NCBI GenBank assembly: GCA_001872985.1
Contig: MNYA01000311.1
Span: 1-6,353 of the forward strand
DNA: 6,353 bases
Direction of reading: 5' to 3'
DNA from: a bacterium CG2_30_54_10
Lineage (GTDB): Bacteria > Muiribacteriota > Ozemobacteria > Ozemobacterales > Ozemobacteraceae
Shown piece after piece: positions 1 through 6,200 of this stretch. The notes below the pieces were generated by a model. The model was not told the DNA's origin. It ran no database searches and saw only the letters and a program-made list of their open reading frames with translations. A program made the position numbers and the translations under genes. The stretch's first letter is position 1, and each line of letters opens with the position of its first letter.

Positions 1-98
1 CTCTTTTTTCCCCGAGACCGATCCGTTTCGTGATAGGACCGGTGTTTTTTGCGATAAAAGCGCTGGAAATGCGCAGTCCGCCTCTATTTCGTGTTTTT

Positions 99-128
99 TT
101 GACAAACTTCACCCAGGCACTCTCTAAT
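99..128 (+). promoter_or_regulatory. candidate promoter antisense to acpS
   Basis: A perfect TTGACA (99-104), an 18-bp spacer and TCTAAT (123-128, five of six matches) lie on the plus strand just beyond the acpS stop and point into acpS. Transcription would begin near 135. No plus-strand gene follows, so any product would be an antisense RNA. The match is good but may be chance. Confidence 0.3.
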
Positions 129-154
129 CGCTTGAAAGAGCGCTCATTACTGTT

Positions 155-550
155 CTACTCACAATCATCCCTGGAGTAGAGCGCTTCCCAGACCGCGACG
201 GCCGAGGACATGTTTCTGGAGTGGGTTAGCGAGAGATGGAAACGCCACAGCCCGCGTTTGCCGGCGAATGAATCGTACCGACCACTCAGCAAAACGTCCG
301 GAAATGGACGGCCCCGGCGCAATATCTCGATCTCTTGCCAAGCCATGAAGCCGGGAAAGCCAAGCGCCTTGAAAACCGCTTCCTTGGCGGCAAAACGAAC
401 AGCCCAACCCGAAACAGCGCGGCTTTGGGCTTCCCCCTCGGAAATCTCTCTTGTGGTAAATATCTTTTCCAGGAAGCGCAGCCCGTGACGATTGTAAACC
501 GACCCGAAACGATCGTTTTCAACAAGATCGATTCCGACACCTAGAATCAT
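155..550 (-). CDS. acpS: holo-[acyl-carrier-protein] synthase (AcpS)
   Basis: Cytoplasmic 4'-phosphopantetheinyl transferase. It moves phosphopantetheine from CoA to the conserved serine of apo-ACP, the activation step for fatty acid synthesis. The 131-residue length is normal for the AcpS family. Visible motifs: N-terminal GVGIDLVE with the metal-binding Asp8; the signature RFAAKEAVFKALG at residues 52-64, with Glu57 as second Mg ligand and Lys61; and a C-terminal SLTHS at 107-111 matching the family's conserved 'SxSH' strand. The ATG is the canonical start because families of this type begin directly with M-I-x-G-x-G-I-D. No strong Shine-Dalgarno is visible. It lies 7 bp after the HPr-like gene and is the last gene of the apparent operon. 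Its place behind a sugar importer looks like incidental housekeeping linkage. The product ends in TAG and appears intact. Confidence 0.97.
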   Translation of the reverse strand: MILGVGIDLVENDRFGSVYNRHGLRFLEKIFTTREISEGEAQSRAVSGWAVRFAAKEAVFKALGFPGFMAWQEIEILRRGRPFPDVLLSGRYDSFAGKRGLWRFHLSLTHSRNMSSAVAVWEALYSRDDCE

Positions 551-557
551 GCGCTTT

Positions 558-842
558 TCATCGGGGTGGCTCCAGGATCTGCCCCTTCATTCGGAGGTCG
601 GCGAGCACCGCGGCGCAAAACCCGGGTTTTCCGCGAATGATGATTGTCCGGCGCTCACCCTTCTCGTAGGTAAGCAGGCCCCAGAGAACCTCGACCTTCT
701 CGTAATTTGGACTGGTCCATTCAACCCGAACCTCATCAGCCGACTTGAAAATATCCAGAAACTTCGTGAACAAGGAAACCTGGATCTGGTGCCCATGCTG
801 GTTCTGATCTATGCGGACAATCAGGTCGGTGCGGTTATCCAT
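558..842 (-). CDS. small HPr-like (PTS phosphocarrier fold) protein with degenerate active site
   Basis: A 94-residue soluble protein with no signal or membrane segment. By eye it aligns along its whole length with HPr (about 88 residues). Residues 8-40 match the first strand, active-site loop and helix 1. Residues 50-59 (VEVLWGLLTY) match the HPr 'KSIMGLLxL' segment. Residues 66-89 match the last strand and C-terminal helix. Counting back seven residues from the helix phenylalanine (Phe25) puts His18 where HPr has phospho-acceptor His15. The usual Arg17 and Pro18 are Ile20 and Gln21 here, and regulatory Ser46 is replaced by Val52. The histidine is thus kept while the phosphocarrier context and HPr-kinase site are lost. 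It starts 12 bp after the binding-protein stop, in the same frame, with only a poor ribosome site, and ends 7 bp before acpS, so it is probably translationally coupled. The coding call is firm because of frame, spacing and protein-like composition. The HPr assignment is an unaided alignment and only moderately sure. A small unknown family is the alternative. Confidence 0.72.
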   Translation of the reverse strand: MDNRTDLIVRIDQNQHGHQIQVSLFTKFLDIFKSADEVRVEWTSPNYEKVEVLWGLLTYEKGERRTIIIRGKPGFCAAVLADLRMKGQILEPPR

Positions 843-854
843 TGGGCGGCCCGA

Positions 855-2105
855 TCAAAGCGACAAAACCTTCGCTTCGACCTTACGAGAGGCGTTGCCG
901 AGAGCATCGGCCGCGGTTTTTTGCCCGGTGATGACAGCTTCCATTTCGGGATTAACAACATCCTCGAGCATTTCGTAGCTTGTCACGATCGGGTTGCTGA
1001 CCGAGGTTTTCAACTGTTCCATGAAGACCTGAAGGTTTTTGTCGTCAAAACTGAAAAGATCGTAAGACTTGCGATTCACGGGCATCTGGTTGAGCCGCTT
1101 GCACCAACGGGCCTGAATCTCGGCCGAGGTGAAGAAGGTCAGAAAGTCGTAGCATGGTCGTGGATTCTTGCTCGACTTGAAAATGACCGCGTTGGTGCCG
1201 CCGACGTTGGAACTAGAACCGGCGGGCCCTGCGGGGATGAGTGCCACCCCGAAATCGAGCTTTGAGTTCGTGAATTTGGGAAGGTTCCAGGGTCCCATGA
1301 AGATCATAGCGTATCTTCCGTTCACGAAACCGGATTCAGGAGAAATCGCCCCGGCACGCCAGGCGCCGGCCTCGATCTTGTGGACGGAGAACAGACTCGC
1401 CTTGAATTCAAGCGCCTTGACCGCTGCCTCGGAATCGAGAAGGCACTTTTTCCCGTCATCGGAAATAAGCTTGGCCCCGAAGGTATTGAAAAATGGAAGC
1501 GTCCACCAAAGGGTGTTATCCATGCCGAAACCGTACGTACCTTTTTCACTGTTGGTGAGCTTCTTGGCTGTCTCGATGAATTCGTCCCAGGTTTTGGGGG
1601 GCTTCTCAGGATCCAGGTTGGCATCGCGGAAAATCGTCTTATTGTAGAACAGAGCCACGCAGGTTGTTTGGTCGGGCAAGCCGTAGTATTTGCCGTCGAT
1701 CCGGTTGGTGTTGAGCGGAGCGGAAAGATACTGGTCGGAGATCTTCGAGAACCCGAAGGTTTCGAGGTCGACACAGGCATTCTTTCGTGCCAGTTCACAG
1801 ACAAACGACCAGTCGACGCGAGCGAAATCGGGCCCAAGGCCGACTGTCAGCGCCGTGCGGATCTTCGGCTTGTGGCCATCAAACGGAATCCGGATCGGCC
1901 GAATCGCCCAATTCGAGTTGGCGGGTTGTGCCTCCCATTCGGCGATGACCTCCTTGAGAAGCTTCTCTTCATCGTCATTGTAGGTATGCCAGAATTGCAG
2001 GATGGTTCTTCCGCTTGCGTTGACATCGACCCGATCGTTCCAGGTGGCTGCGAGCAGGAAAAGATAGAAGATTCCGAAAATCCACGGCAGATAGTTCTTG
2101 TTCAC
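855..2105 (-). CDS. carbohydrate ABC transporter substrate-binding protein (family 1, MalE/UgpB type)
   Basis: Extracytoplasmic sugar receptor that delivers its ligand to the two permeases encoded just upstream. The chosen GTG gives 416 residues. It has an AAGGA ribosome site 6 bp upstream and sits 2 bp after the malG stop. A longer open frame to 2198 only overlaps malG and has no merit. Residues 5-21 form a hydrophobic export segment. No Cys follows it, so this is not an evident lipoprotein, and no clear AxA cleavage site is visible, so it may stay as a signal anchor. Family features: ILQFWHTYND at 35-44 (first strand); RIDGKYYGLP near 135-144; LFYNKTIF at 152-159; KTWDEFIETAKKL at 171-183; GRYAMIFMGPW at 263-273; VGGTNAVIFK at 301-310; and a C-terminal helical tail. 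The substrate cannot be read from sequence. A glucoside, maltodextrin-like or glycerol-phosphate-like ligand is possible. Gene order permease-permease-receptor is less common than receptor-first. Confidence 0.93.
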   Translation of the reverse strand: MNKNYLPWIFGIFYLFLLAATWNDRVDVNASGRTILQFWHTYNDDEEKLLKEVIAEWEAQPANSNWAIRPIRIPFDGHKPKIRTALTVGLGPDFARVDWSFVCELARKNACVDLETFGFSKISDQYLSAPLNTNRIDGKYYGLPDQTTCVALFYNKTIFRDANLDPEKPPKTWDEFIETAKKLTNSEKGTYGFGMDNTLWWTLPFFNTFGAKLISDDGKKCLLDSEAAVKALEFKASLFSVHKIEAGAWRAGAISPESGFVNGRYAMIFMGPWNLPKFTNSKLDFGVALIPAGPAGSSSNVGGTNAVIFKSSKNPRPCYDFLTFFTSAEIQARWCKRLNQMPVNRKSYDLFSFDDKNLQVFMEQLKTSVSNPIVTSYEMLEDVVNPEMEAVITGQKTAADALGNASRKVEAKVLSL

Positions 2106-2107
2106 GG

Positions 2108-3448
2108 TTATTCCTTCACCGCGCCTTGGGTCATTCCCTCGATGAAATACCGCTGGGCAATCATGAACAGAACCGCGATCGGAACGATCGAGAAACACGA
2201 AGCCGACATGATCAGACCGAGATCTGACGTGTACTGCCCCCGGAAAAGCGCCAGTCCAACCGGAAGGGTGATGCTGAGCGGGTTGGCGAAATCAGTGACA
2301 ATGAGCTGCCATAAAAAGTTAGACCAGTGGAACAAAAAGGTCAGAAGGAAAAGGGTAAGCAAAATCGGCATCGAGAGCGGAACGATGATGATCGAAAAAA
2401 GCTGCCATTCAGAGGCTCCGTCGATCCGGGCCGCCTCCAGCAGGCTTCCTGGAATAGTTTCCATGAACTGCTTCAGCATGAAGACGCCGAAAACCGAGGC
2501 CAGATGCGGAAGAAACATGGCAAGCTTGCTTCCGCACAGCCCCATTTTGCTTATCATGAAGAACTGCGGAACCATGTACATCATTCCGGGAATCATCATC
2601 GTTCCCATCAGCAAGGCGAACAGATAACCCTTGTAAGGCAATTCTTTCTTGGCGAAAACGTACCCGGCCATCGAGCTGAAAAGGGTCACGAGAAATGCGG
2701 CAGTGCTTGCAACCAGGAGGCTGTTTAGAAAATAAGTGCTGAAATTCTTCTTCCGCTCGATCTCGTCTTCAACCGGAGCTCCGGCCGGCTTGTCCCATTT
2801 GAGTACCTTCAGAAAATTCGCGGTCGTCGGTTCGTTTGGAACAATGTCGAACGGATTCGCTTCATTGATGATCAGTTCCTGGCCTGAGGGCTTGAAGGAG
2901 GTGCAAAGCATCCAGAAAAATGGAAACAACACAACGACCACGGCCATGGAAAGCGCTTCGTAAAGAAAAAACGTTTTCAAAAAACGGCCTCGCAAATCGG
3001 CCTGAGTGGCAATCCAACGCCTGAGAACGAACGCCATGAGAATCAGGGAAACCAGCGCGGCCAAGCCATTTGCAAGCGGAGCAAGCCCAGCCATACGCAA
3101 GGTGGCAGCGGATTTCAGAACCATCGCGCTGCCGGCAGGCGTCGGACCATCGGCAAGAGGCTTCGAGCCCACCGCAGCAAGCGTCCCGCCGCCAACAGAA
3201 GGGGTCGAACCCACGGCAACGGGCGTTTCGCCGCCAACAGAAGGGGTAGGATCCCCGGCAGCAGGCATCCCGCTGCTACCGGCGGGAACCGATTCGGTTG
3301 GGCTTGAGATCTCAGAAGAAGCGGTCATGGATGAAAGAACCATTGACCCAAACTTAAAAATCTGGCCGGAAATCCCGAAGGAAAGCAGCACCATTCCAGC
3401 CGTGAGAGCGACGAAAGCAGCTACGCGGAAGGCAGATGATTGTTCCAT
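2108..3448 (-). CDS. sugar ABC transporter permease, MalG/UgpE type, with repeat-bearing N-terminal extension
   Basis: Inner-membrane permease subunit of a carbohydrate importer. The conserved core starts around residue 155: a first core helix (163-185) ending in FFWMLCTSFKP, then the binding-protein-dependent transport domain with the EAA loop at 338-361 (EAARIDGASEWQLF onward, which docks the ATPase), and a terminal FIEGMTQGAVKE typical of MalG proteins. Normal family members have about 280-300 residues; this one has 446. The extra N-terminus holds a hydrophobic helix (8-28), a Pro/Gly/Ser/Thr/Ala/Val-rich loop (about 40-118) and another helix (about 120-143). The loop contains four 14-residue repeats at 54-109. 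The ATG has AGGGG 8 bp upstream and lies 15 bp after malF, so the long form is the expected product. Internal Met138 would give a normal-sized 309-residue permease but has no operon-spacing support. The extension keeps the core topology, since two helices are added, and places the loop outside the cytoplasm if the N-terminus is inside. Confidence 0.93.
   Translation of the reverse strand: MEQSSAFRVAAFVALTAGMVLLSFGISGQIFKFGSMVLSSMTASSEISSPTESVPAGSSGMPAAGDPTPSVGGETPVAVGSTPSVGGGTLAAVGSKPLADGPTPAGSAMVLKSAATLRMAGLAPLANGLAALVSLILMAFVLRRWIATQADLRGRFLKTFFLYEALSMAVVVVLFPFFWMLCTSFKPSGQELIINEANPFDIVPNEPTTANFLKVLKWDKPAGAPVEDEIERKKNFSTYFLNSLLVASTAAFLVTLFSSMAGYVFAKKELPYKGYLFALLMGTMMIPGMMYMVPQFFMISKMGLCGSKLAMFLPHLASVFGVFMLKQFMETIPGSLLEAARIDGASEWQLFSIIIVPLSMPILLTLFLLTFLFHWSNFLWQLIVTDFANPLSITLPVGLALFRGQYTSDLGLIMSASCFSIVPIAVLFMIAQRYFIEGMTQGAVKE
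2112..2116 (-). promoter_or_regulatory. ribosome binding site deciding the GTG start of the binding protein
   Basis: AAGGA lies inside the last codons of the MalG gene, with a 6-bp spacer before the GTG at 2105-2103. This supports the GTG over the upstream in-frame start at 2198 and indicates translational coupling with the permease. Confidence 0.7.
3122..3289 (-). repeat. four degenerate 42-bp tandem repeats inside the MalG-type gene
   Basis: Four consecutive 42-bp units at 3248-3289, 3206-3247, 3164-3205 and 3122-3163 encode VPAGSSGMPAAGDP, TPSVGGETPVAVGS, TPSVGGGTLAAVGS and KPLADGPTPAGSAM (residues 54-109). The two central units agree at 35 of 42 positions by my count, including an exact 19-bp match (3187-3205 and 3229-3247). 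The outer two are more diverged. The unit is a multiple of three, so copy-number change would keep the frame. Confidence 0.85.
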
Positions 3449-3463
3449 GTCTGTTGCCCCTGA

Positions 3464-4408
3464 TTAATTTTTCTTGCCGGCGAATAACCGCTGCTGAAGG
3501 AAGGTCAGCATCAGGGTCAACGCCAGAAGAACGTATGAGATGGCAGCCGCATAGCCGTACCGGCCCGCCTCGAATTGCTTGTACAGATAATAACCGACAA
3601 CCGAGGTTGAGCCGAGGGTTTCCCCTGCAACCACGACCTGGGGCCCACCGGCGGTCATGGCGTAGATTTCGGTGAACGCATTCAGCGACCCAATGATACC
3701 GGTGACGACCATGAAAAACAGGATCGGCCTCAGCAGCGGTAGGGTTATATGCCAGAATTGCTCCCAATGAGTGGCTCCATCGATATCGGCAGCTTCGTAG
3801 ACAGCATCGGGAATATTCTGCAGCGCTGCCAGAAACAGGATCATTCCGAATCCTGCGCCTTTCAGAACCATGGCGAGAACGACCGCCGGCATGGCCGTGT
3901 ATGGATTCGCCAGCAGGCCGGTCGTGTTGAAAAATTGGTCGGGCCCCAAAAAGAAGTTCATCACTTGGGCAAGAGCTCCGTATTTCGGAGCGTAGATCAA
4001 GCCCCAGATAACCCCTACAACCAGCATGTCGAGAACGTTCGGAAGAAAGAACGCGCTTCTGAAGAAATCCTTTCCGGCAAGTTTGTTGTGCAGAAGAAGA
4101 GCCAGGGCCAACGAGGCGGTGATTCCCAGCGGAATGCTCAACCCACCGTAAAGAAGTGTAACGCCAAGCGACCACCAAAAGGCCGGATCATTCAAGCTGA
4201 TTCCAGTCGGCCCAACCGAGAAACCAAGCAGGTTGCTGTAATTTGCGAACCCCACATACTCGAGGTTCGCAAGGCTGAAATCCCGGGGTGAGCCGAAAAA
4301 GCTCAAATAAAACGAGTACCCGATCGGAAAAATCAGGAAAATCGCGAACAGGATCAGGAAGGGGGCCAGAAAGAGCAGTGAATTGGTGGTTTCCCGGGTG
4401 TTCTGCAT
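3464..4408 (-). CDS. sugar ABC transporter permease, MalF/UgpA type
   Basis: First inner-membrane subunit of the importer, pairing with the MalG-type protein downstream to form the translocation pore. With the ATG start it has 314 residues, normal for UgpA/MalF-like permeases without the long MalF periplasmic loop. I see six likely helices at about 10-36, 78-107, 115-140, 170-196, 223-250 and 285-307. The EAA loop at 205-228 (EAADIDGATHWEQFWHITLP) is textbook, including the invariant Gly that contacts the ATPase. The ATG at 4408 is preferred over a GTG at 4417, because AGGAAGG sits 8 bp before the ATG and overlaps the GTG. The gene follows the SPOR gene by 27 bp and precedes malG by 15 bp. 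No ATPase gene lies in the window, so a shared MsmK/UgpC-like ATPase encoded elsewhere is inferred. Confidence 0.95.
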   Translation of the reverse strand: MQNTRETTNSLLFLAPFLILFAIFLIFPIGYSFYLSFFGSPRDFSLANLEYVGFANYSNLLGFSVGPTGISLNDPAFWWSLGVTLLYGGLSIPLGITASLALALLLHNKLAGKDFFRSAFFLPNVLDMLVVGVIWGLIYAPKYGALAQVMNFFLGPDQFFNTTGLLANPYTAMPAVVLAMVLKGAGFGMILFLAALQNIPDAVYEAADIDGATHWEQFWHITLPLLRPILFFMVVTGIIGSLNAFTEIYAMTAGGPQVVVAGETLGSTSVVGYYLYKQFEAGRYGYAAAISYVLLALTLMLTFLQQRLFAGKKN

Positions 4409-4416
4409 GTCGATCA

Positions 4417-4423
4417 CCTTCCT
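4417..4423 (-). promoter_or_regulatory. ribosome binding site deciding the MalF-type permease start
   Basis: AGGAAGG with an 8-bp spacer to the ATG at 4408-4406. The alternative GTG at 4417-4415 would fall on the ribosome site itself, so the shorter protein is the better call. Confidence 0.75.
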
Positions 4424-4435
4424 ATGAGGAGAAGA

Positions 4436-4978
4436 TCAGGGAGATTCTATCACAAAACAGGGAAAATCCAATTCATTTAGTTGGCGTGCAGTCTTCTCCG
4501 CTTCAGCTTCCATATTAAAGGGCCCCATGAGGATTCGGTACATCTCATATTGCTCGTTCGGGGCGGTCAATGATGCAACCATTCCATTTTCAGACAACCG
4601 TTTCATGGCTAATCCTGCTGAATCTTCGTCTCCGAATGCACCCAACTGAACGAAAAACGCTGAAGTAACGCCCGATTCTTCGGTTGACACGGCCGCTGTC
4701 TGGTTGGCCAAGTGAGGATCGGATTGTGAAATGGCCGGAGATGATGCTGAGCCCGGAGAGTTTGATGGCTGGGTTAGCGTTTCGGAAATTGGCCCAATCG
4801 ATGAAGACCCTGTGTGGGGCGCCTTTTCGAGATCTAGCAAGAACCAGCCACAGACGGCCAAAAGGAAAGCGACCGAACAATAAACACCCCATTCCTTGAT
4901 CGAGTCATGCGAATTTTCGGAAGAAGGGCCCCAATCGAACTGGCGTTCAGTGTGTTTTTCCGATAAAGCTGGTTCCAT
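4436..4978 (-). CDS. membrane-anchored SPOR-domain protein
   Basis: A 180-residue single-pass inner-membrane protein with an N-in, C-out layout. It has a short charged N-terminus (1-29), one hydrophobic helix (about 30-50, followed by acidic and basic residues), a low-complexity Ser/Pro/Thr/Gln-rich linker (55-104), and a C-terminal SPOR domain (106-178). The SPOR signs are the opening FFVQLGAFGDEDSAGLAMKRL (108-128) and the second-half YRILMGPFNMEAEAEKTARQL (147-167), ending in FPCFVIESP. SPOR domains bind glycan strands lacking stem peptides, usually at division septa. The ATG at 4978 is chosen because the open frame upstream of it only overlaps the end of amrS and a repeat array. AAGGA stands 12 bp upstream, a slightly long spacing. 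The gene leads directly into the sugar permeases. Whether it works with them, or is a division or cell-wall protein that shares their promoter, cannot be told here. Confidence 0.9.
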   Translation of the reverse strand: MEPALSEKHTERQFDWGPSSENSHDSIKEWGVYCSVAFLLAVCGWFLLDLEKAPHTGSSSIGPISETLTQPSNSPGSASSPAISQSDPHLANQTAAVSTEESGVTSAFFVQLGAFGDEDSAGLAMKRLSENGMVASLTAPNEQYEMYRILMGPFNMEAEAEKTARQLNELDFPCFVIESP

Positions 4979-5007
4979 GATTAGCTGGGGTCCTTTCTTG
5001 GCGCGGG

Positions 5008-5077
5008 ACGAATACCGTGAGACACAGTCAGTGAAACGCAATCCGCGGAACGCAGTCCCCGGGACGCAGTCTGCGAT
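5008..5077. repeat. degenerate 14-bp tandem repeats between amrS and the SPOR gene
   Basis: Consecutive 14-bp units on the plus strand are acacagtcagtgaa (5022-5035), acgcaatccgcgga (5036-5049), acgcagtccccggg (5050-5063) and acgcagtctgcgat (5064-5077). A weaker fifth unit precedes them at 5008-5021. The consensus is close to ACGCAGTCCGCGGA. The array fills most of the 98-bp spacer and its last base is in the amrS stop codon. The unit length is not a multiple of three and no gene reads through it. It may be a short VNTR or a leftover of slippage. No clear terminator or promoter is visible in the spacer. Confidence 0.7.
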
Positions 5078-6066
5078 CAGCTTTCCAAACCCATTATCGG
5101 AATTGCCCGGCCACAGGAGCACCTTGGACCGGCAATTCGTGCGAATGTCTGGTATCCCTGGCGCTCGATCAGCACCGAACCACATCCCGGGCAGATTGTG
5201 TTCTGCCCTTCGCTTGATGTGAGATTGCCCACGAAAACGTAATTCAATTTTTCCTTTGCGATCCGACGAAAATTTTCGAGGATCGAAGCATCGGTAGGTG
5301 GGGCTGATTCCTTGAATTTGGGAAAATATCGCGACAGATGCAGGGGAATGTCAGGGGAAAGGCCGGCAACCCAATCGACAAGCCGCTCAAAATCGGCAGG
5401 ATCTTCGTTCAGGCCAGTCACTACGAGGTTGGTCAGCTCAACATGCACGCCGGCCCGCCACGCGGTTTCAATATTTTTGAGAATCGGGGCAAGTGAACCA
5501 TGGCAAATTTTTTTGTAAAAATCATCTTGGAAGGCTTTCAAATCAATATTCATTGCCTGAGTGACAGAGCACAAGTTCTCCCACGGCTTTTCTTCAAGGT
5601 ATCCGTTGGTTACCAGAACTACCTTTTTATTCAGTTCAAGTAGAAGCGGGGCGCAATCCATGATGAACTCATACCAGATCCCGGGTTCGTTGTAGGTAAA
5701 TGCCACCCCGATATTATCGGGGGATTTTGTTGCGCTCTCCGCAAGGTCTTTCGGGGTCAGGATTTGACCGGGGACTTCTTGCTGTGAGATATCGCAGTTC
5801 TGGCAGAAACGGCATGCAAGGTTACATCCGAAGGTTCCGACCGAAAGAATCGACTTGCCGGGGTGGAAATGATAAAGAGGTTTTTTCTCTACCGGATCGA
5901 GGTTCGCGGCCACAACGCAGCCGTAGTTGAACAGTGTCATCTCGCCCCCTCGATTTCCGCGTCCAAGGCATCGGCCGCGTTTCCGATCAAGAATGTGGCA
6001 TCGGTTGGGGCAAAGAAAACAATCAACCTCGCCTTCCCGGCTCTTCCAGAACTCCGCGCTTCTCAC
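5077..6066 (-). CDS. amrS: AmmeMemoRadiSam system radical SAM enzyme (AmrS)
   Basis: A cytoplasmic radical SAM protein, 329 residues from the chosen GTG. It has an N-terminal cysteine cluster (C16, C19, C23, C33), the sequence VVAANLDPVEKKPLYHFHPG (51-70) characteristic of the AmrS/PflA-like group, the [4Fe-4S] SAM-cluster motif CNLACRFC (C81, C85, C88), FTYNEPGIW (123-131), LVTNGY (151-156), and an MNIDLKAF strand (172-179). A C-terminal zinc-ribbon-like part follows (CPGC 292-295 and C316/C318). The family is often found with AMMECR1 and Memo-like genes, and neither is in this window. The precise reaction is unknown to me. Start choice: an in-frame TTG at 6114 gives 345 residues. The GTG at 6066 puts the first Cys about 16 residues in, as in relatives I remember. 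Neither has a Shine-Dalgarno. It stands 98 bp ahead of the SPOR gene, so it may be a separate unit. Confidence 0.93.
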   Translation of the reverse strand: MRSAEFWKSREGEVDCFLCPNRCHILDRKRGRCLGRGNRGGEMTLFNYGCVVAANLDPVEKKPLYHFHPGKSILSVGTFGCNLACRFCQNCDISQQEVPGQILTPKDLAESATKSPDNIGVAFTYNEPGIWYEFIMDCAPLLLELNKKVVLVTNGYLEEKPWENLCSVTQAMNIDLKAFQDDFYKKICHGSLAPILKNIETAWRAGVHVELTNLVVTGLNEDPADFERLVDWVAGLSPDIPLHLSRYFPKFKESAPPTDASILENFRRIAKEKLNYVFVGNLTSSEGQNTICPGCGSVLIERQGYQTFARIAGPRCSCGRAIPIMGLES

Positions 6067-6072
6067 AAGAAC

Positions 6073-6101
6073 CGTATAACACGGCCGAAATCCCCGGTCA
6101 A
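6073..6101 (-). promoter_or_regulatory. candidate sigma70-type promoter at the amrS start
   Basis: On the minus strand TTGACC (6101-6096), a 17-bp spacer and TATACG (6078-6073) fit a vegetative promoter at five of six and four of six positions. Transcription would begin at about 6066, on the GTG itself. This would explain the missing ribosome site by leaderless translation. It is a pattern match only. If translation starts at the TTG at 6114, this element would lie inside the coding region. Confidence 0.35.
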
Positions 6102-6143
6102 CATATAATCCCAATCCCGGTTAATTTTTTCTCAGGGGCCGTA

Positions 6144-6173
6144 AAACAATAACTATGACAATGGTTGTTGTTT
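6144..6173. repeat. AT-rich inverted repeat upstream of amrS
   Basis: Arms aaacaataac (6144-6153) and gttgttgttt (6164-6173) are complementary at nine of ten positions around a 10-bp loop. In plus-strand RNA the mismatch is a G-U pair. The stem is weak for a terminator. A protein-binding operator for amrS is possible but unsupported. Confidence 0.4.
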
Positions 6174-6200
6174 CTACGTCTCCTTAGGGGCGGTCGATGA

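Noticed and set aside
56..82. Small GCGC-GCGC stem followed by TTTT on the minus strand as an acpS terminator
   Set aside because: The stem has only four base pairs and the T-run is short, too weak to call.
1..112. Open minus-strand frame starting with GTG at 112, running off the left edge, as the start of another gene
   Set aside because: It has only 37 codons and no convincing ribosome site. A second frame is also open over the same stretch, and the peptide resembles no family I know. It may be the start of a gene, but the window does not show it.
840..857. In-frame TGA between the binding protein and the HPr-like gene as a readthrough or recoded stop
   Set aside because: Both proteins are complete on their own, an ATG follows within four codons, and TGA also ends the HPr-like, SPOR and amrS genes. 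Sharing a frame has a one-in-three chance.
1380..2627. Long plus-strand open frame of about 415 codons
   Set aside because: It lies antisense across the binding-protein and MalG genes, whose products are clearly recognisable. The translation has no domain features, and such long shadows are common opposite GC-biased codons.
3122..3289. CRISPR array or mobile element explanation for the 42-bp repeats
   Set aside because: The repeats are directly abutting, in frame and without unique spacers. They are coding tandem repeats.
4979..5185. N-terminal extension of the SPOR protein to 5185
   Set aside because: It would overlap the amrS 3' end and translate the 14-bp repeat array. The part from 4978 already contains the whole anchor and SPOR layout.
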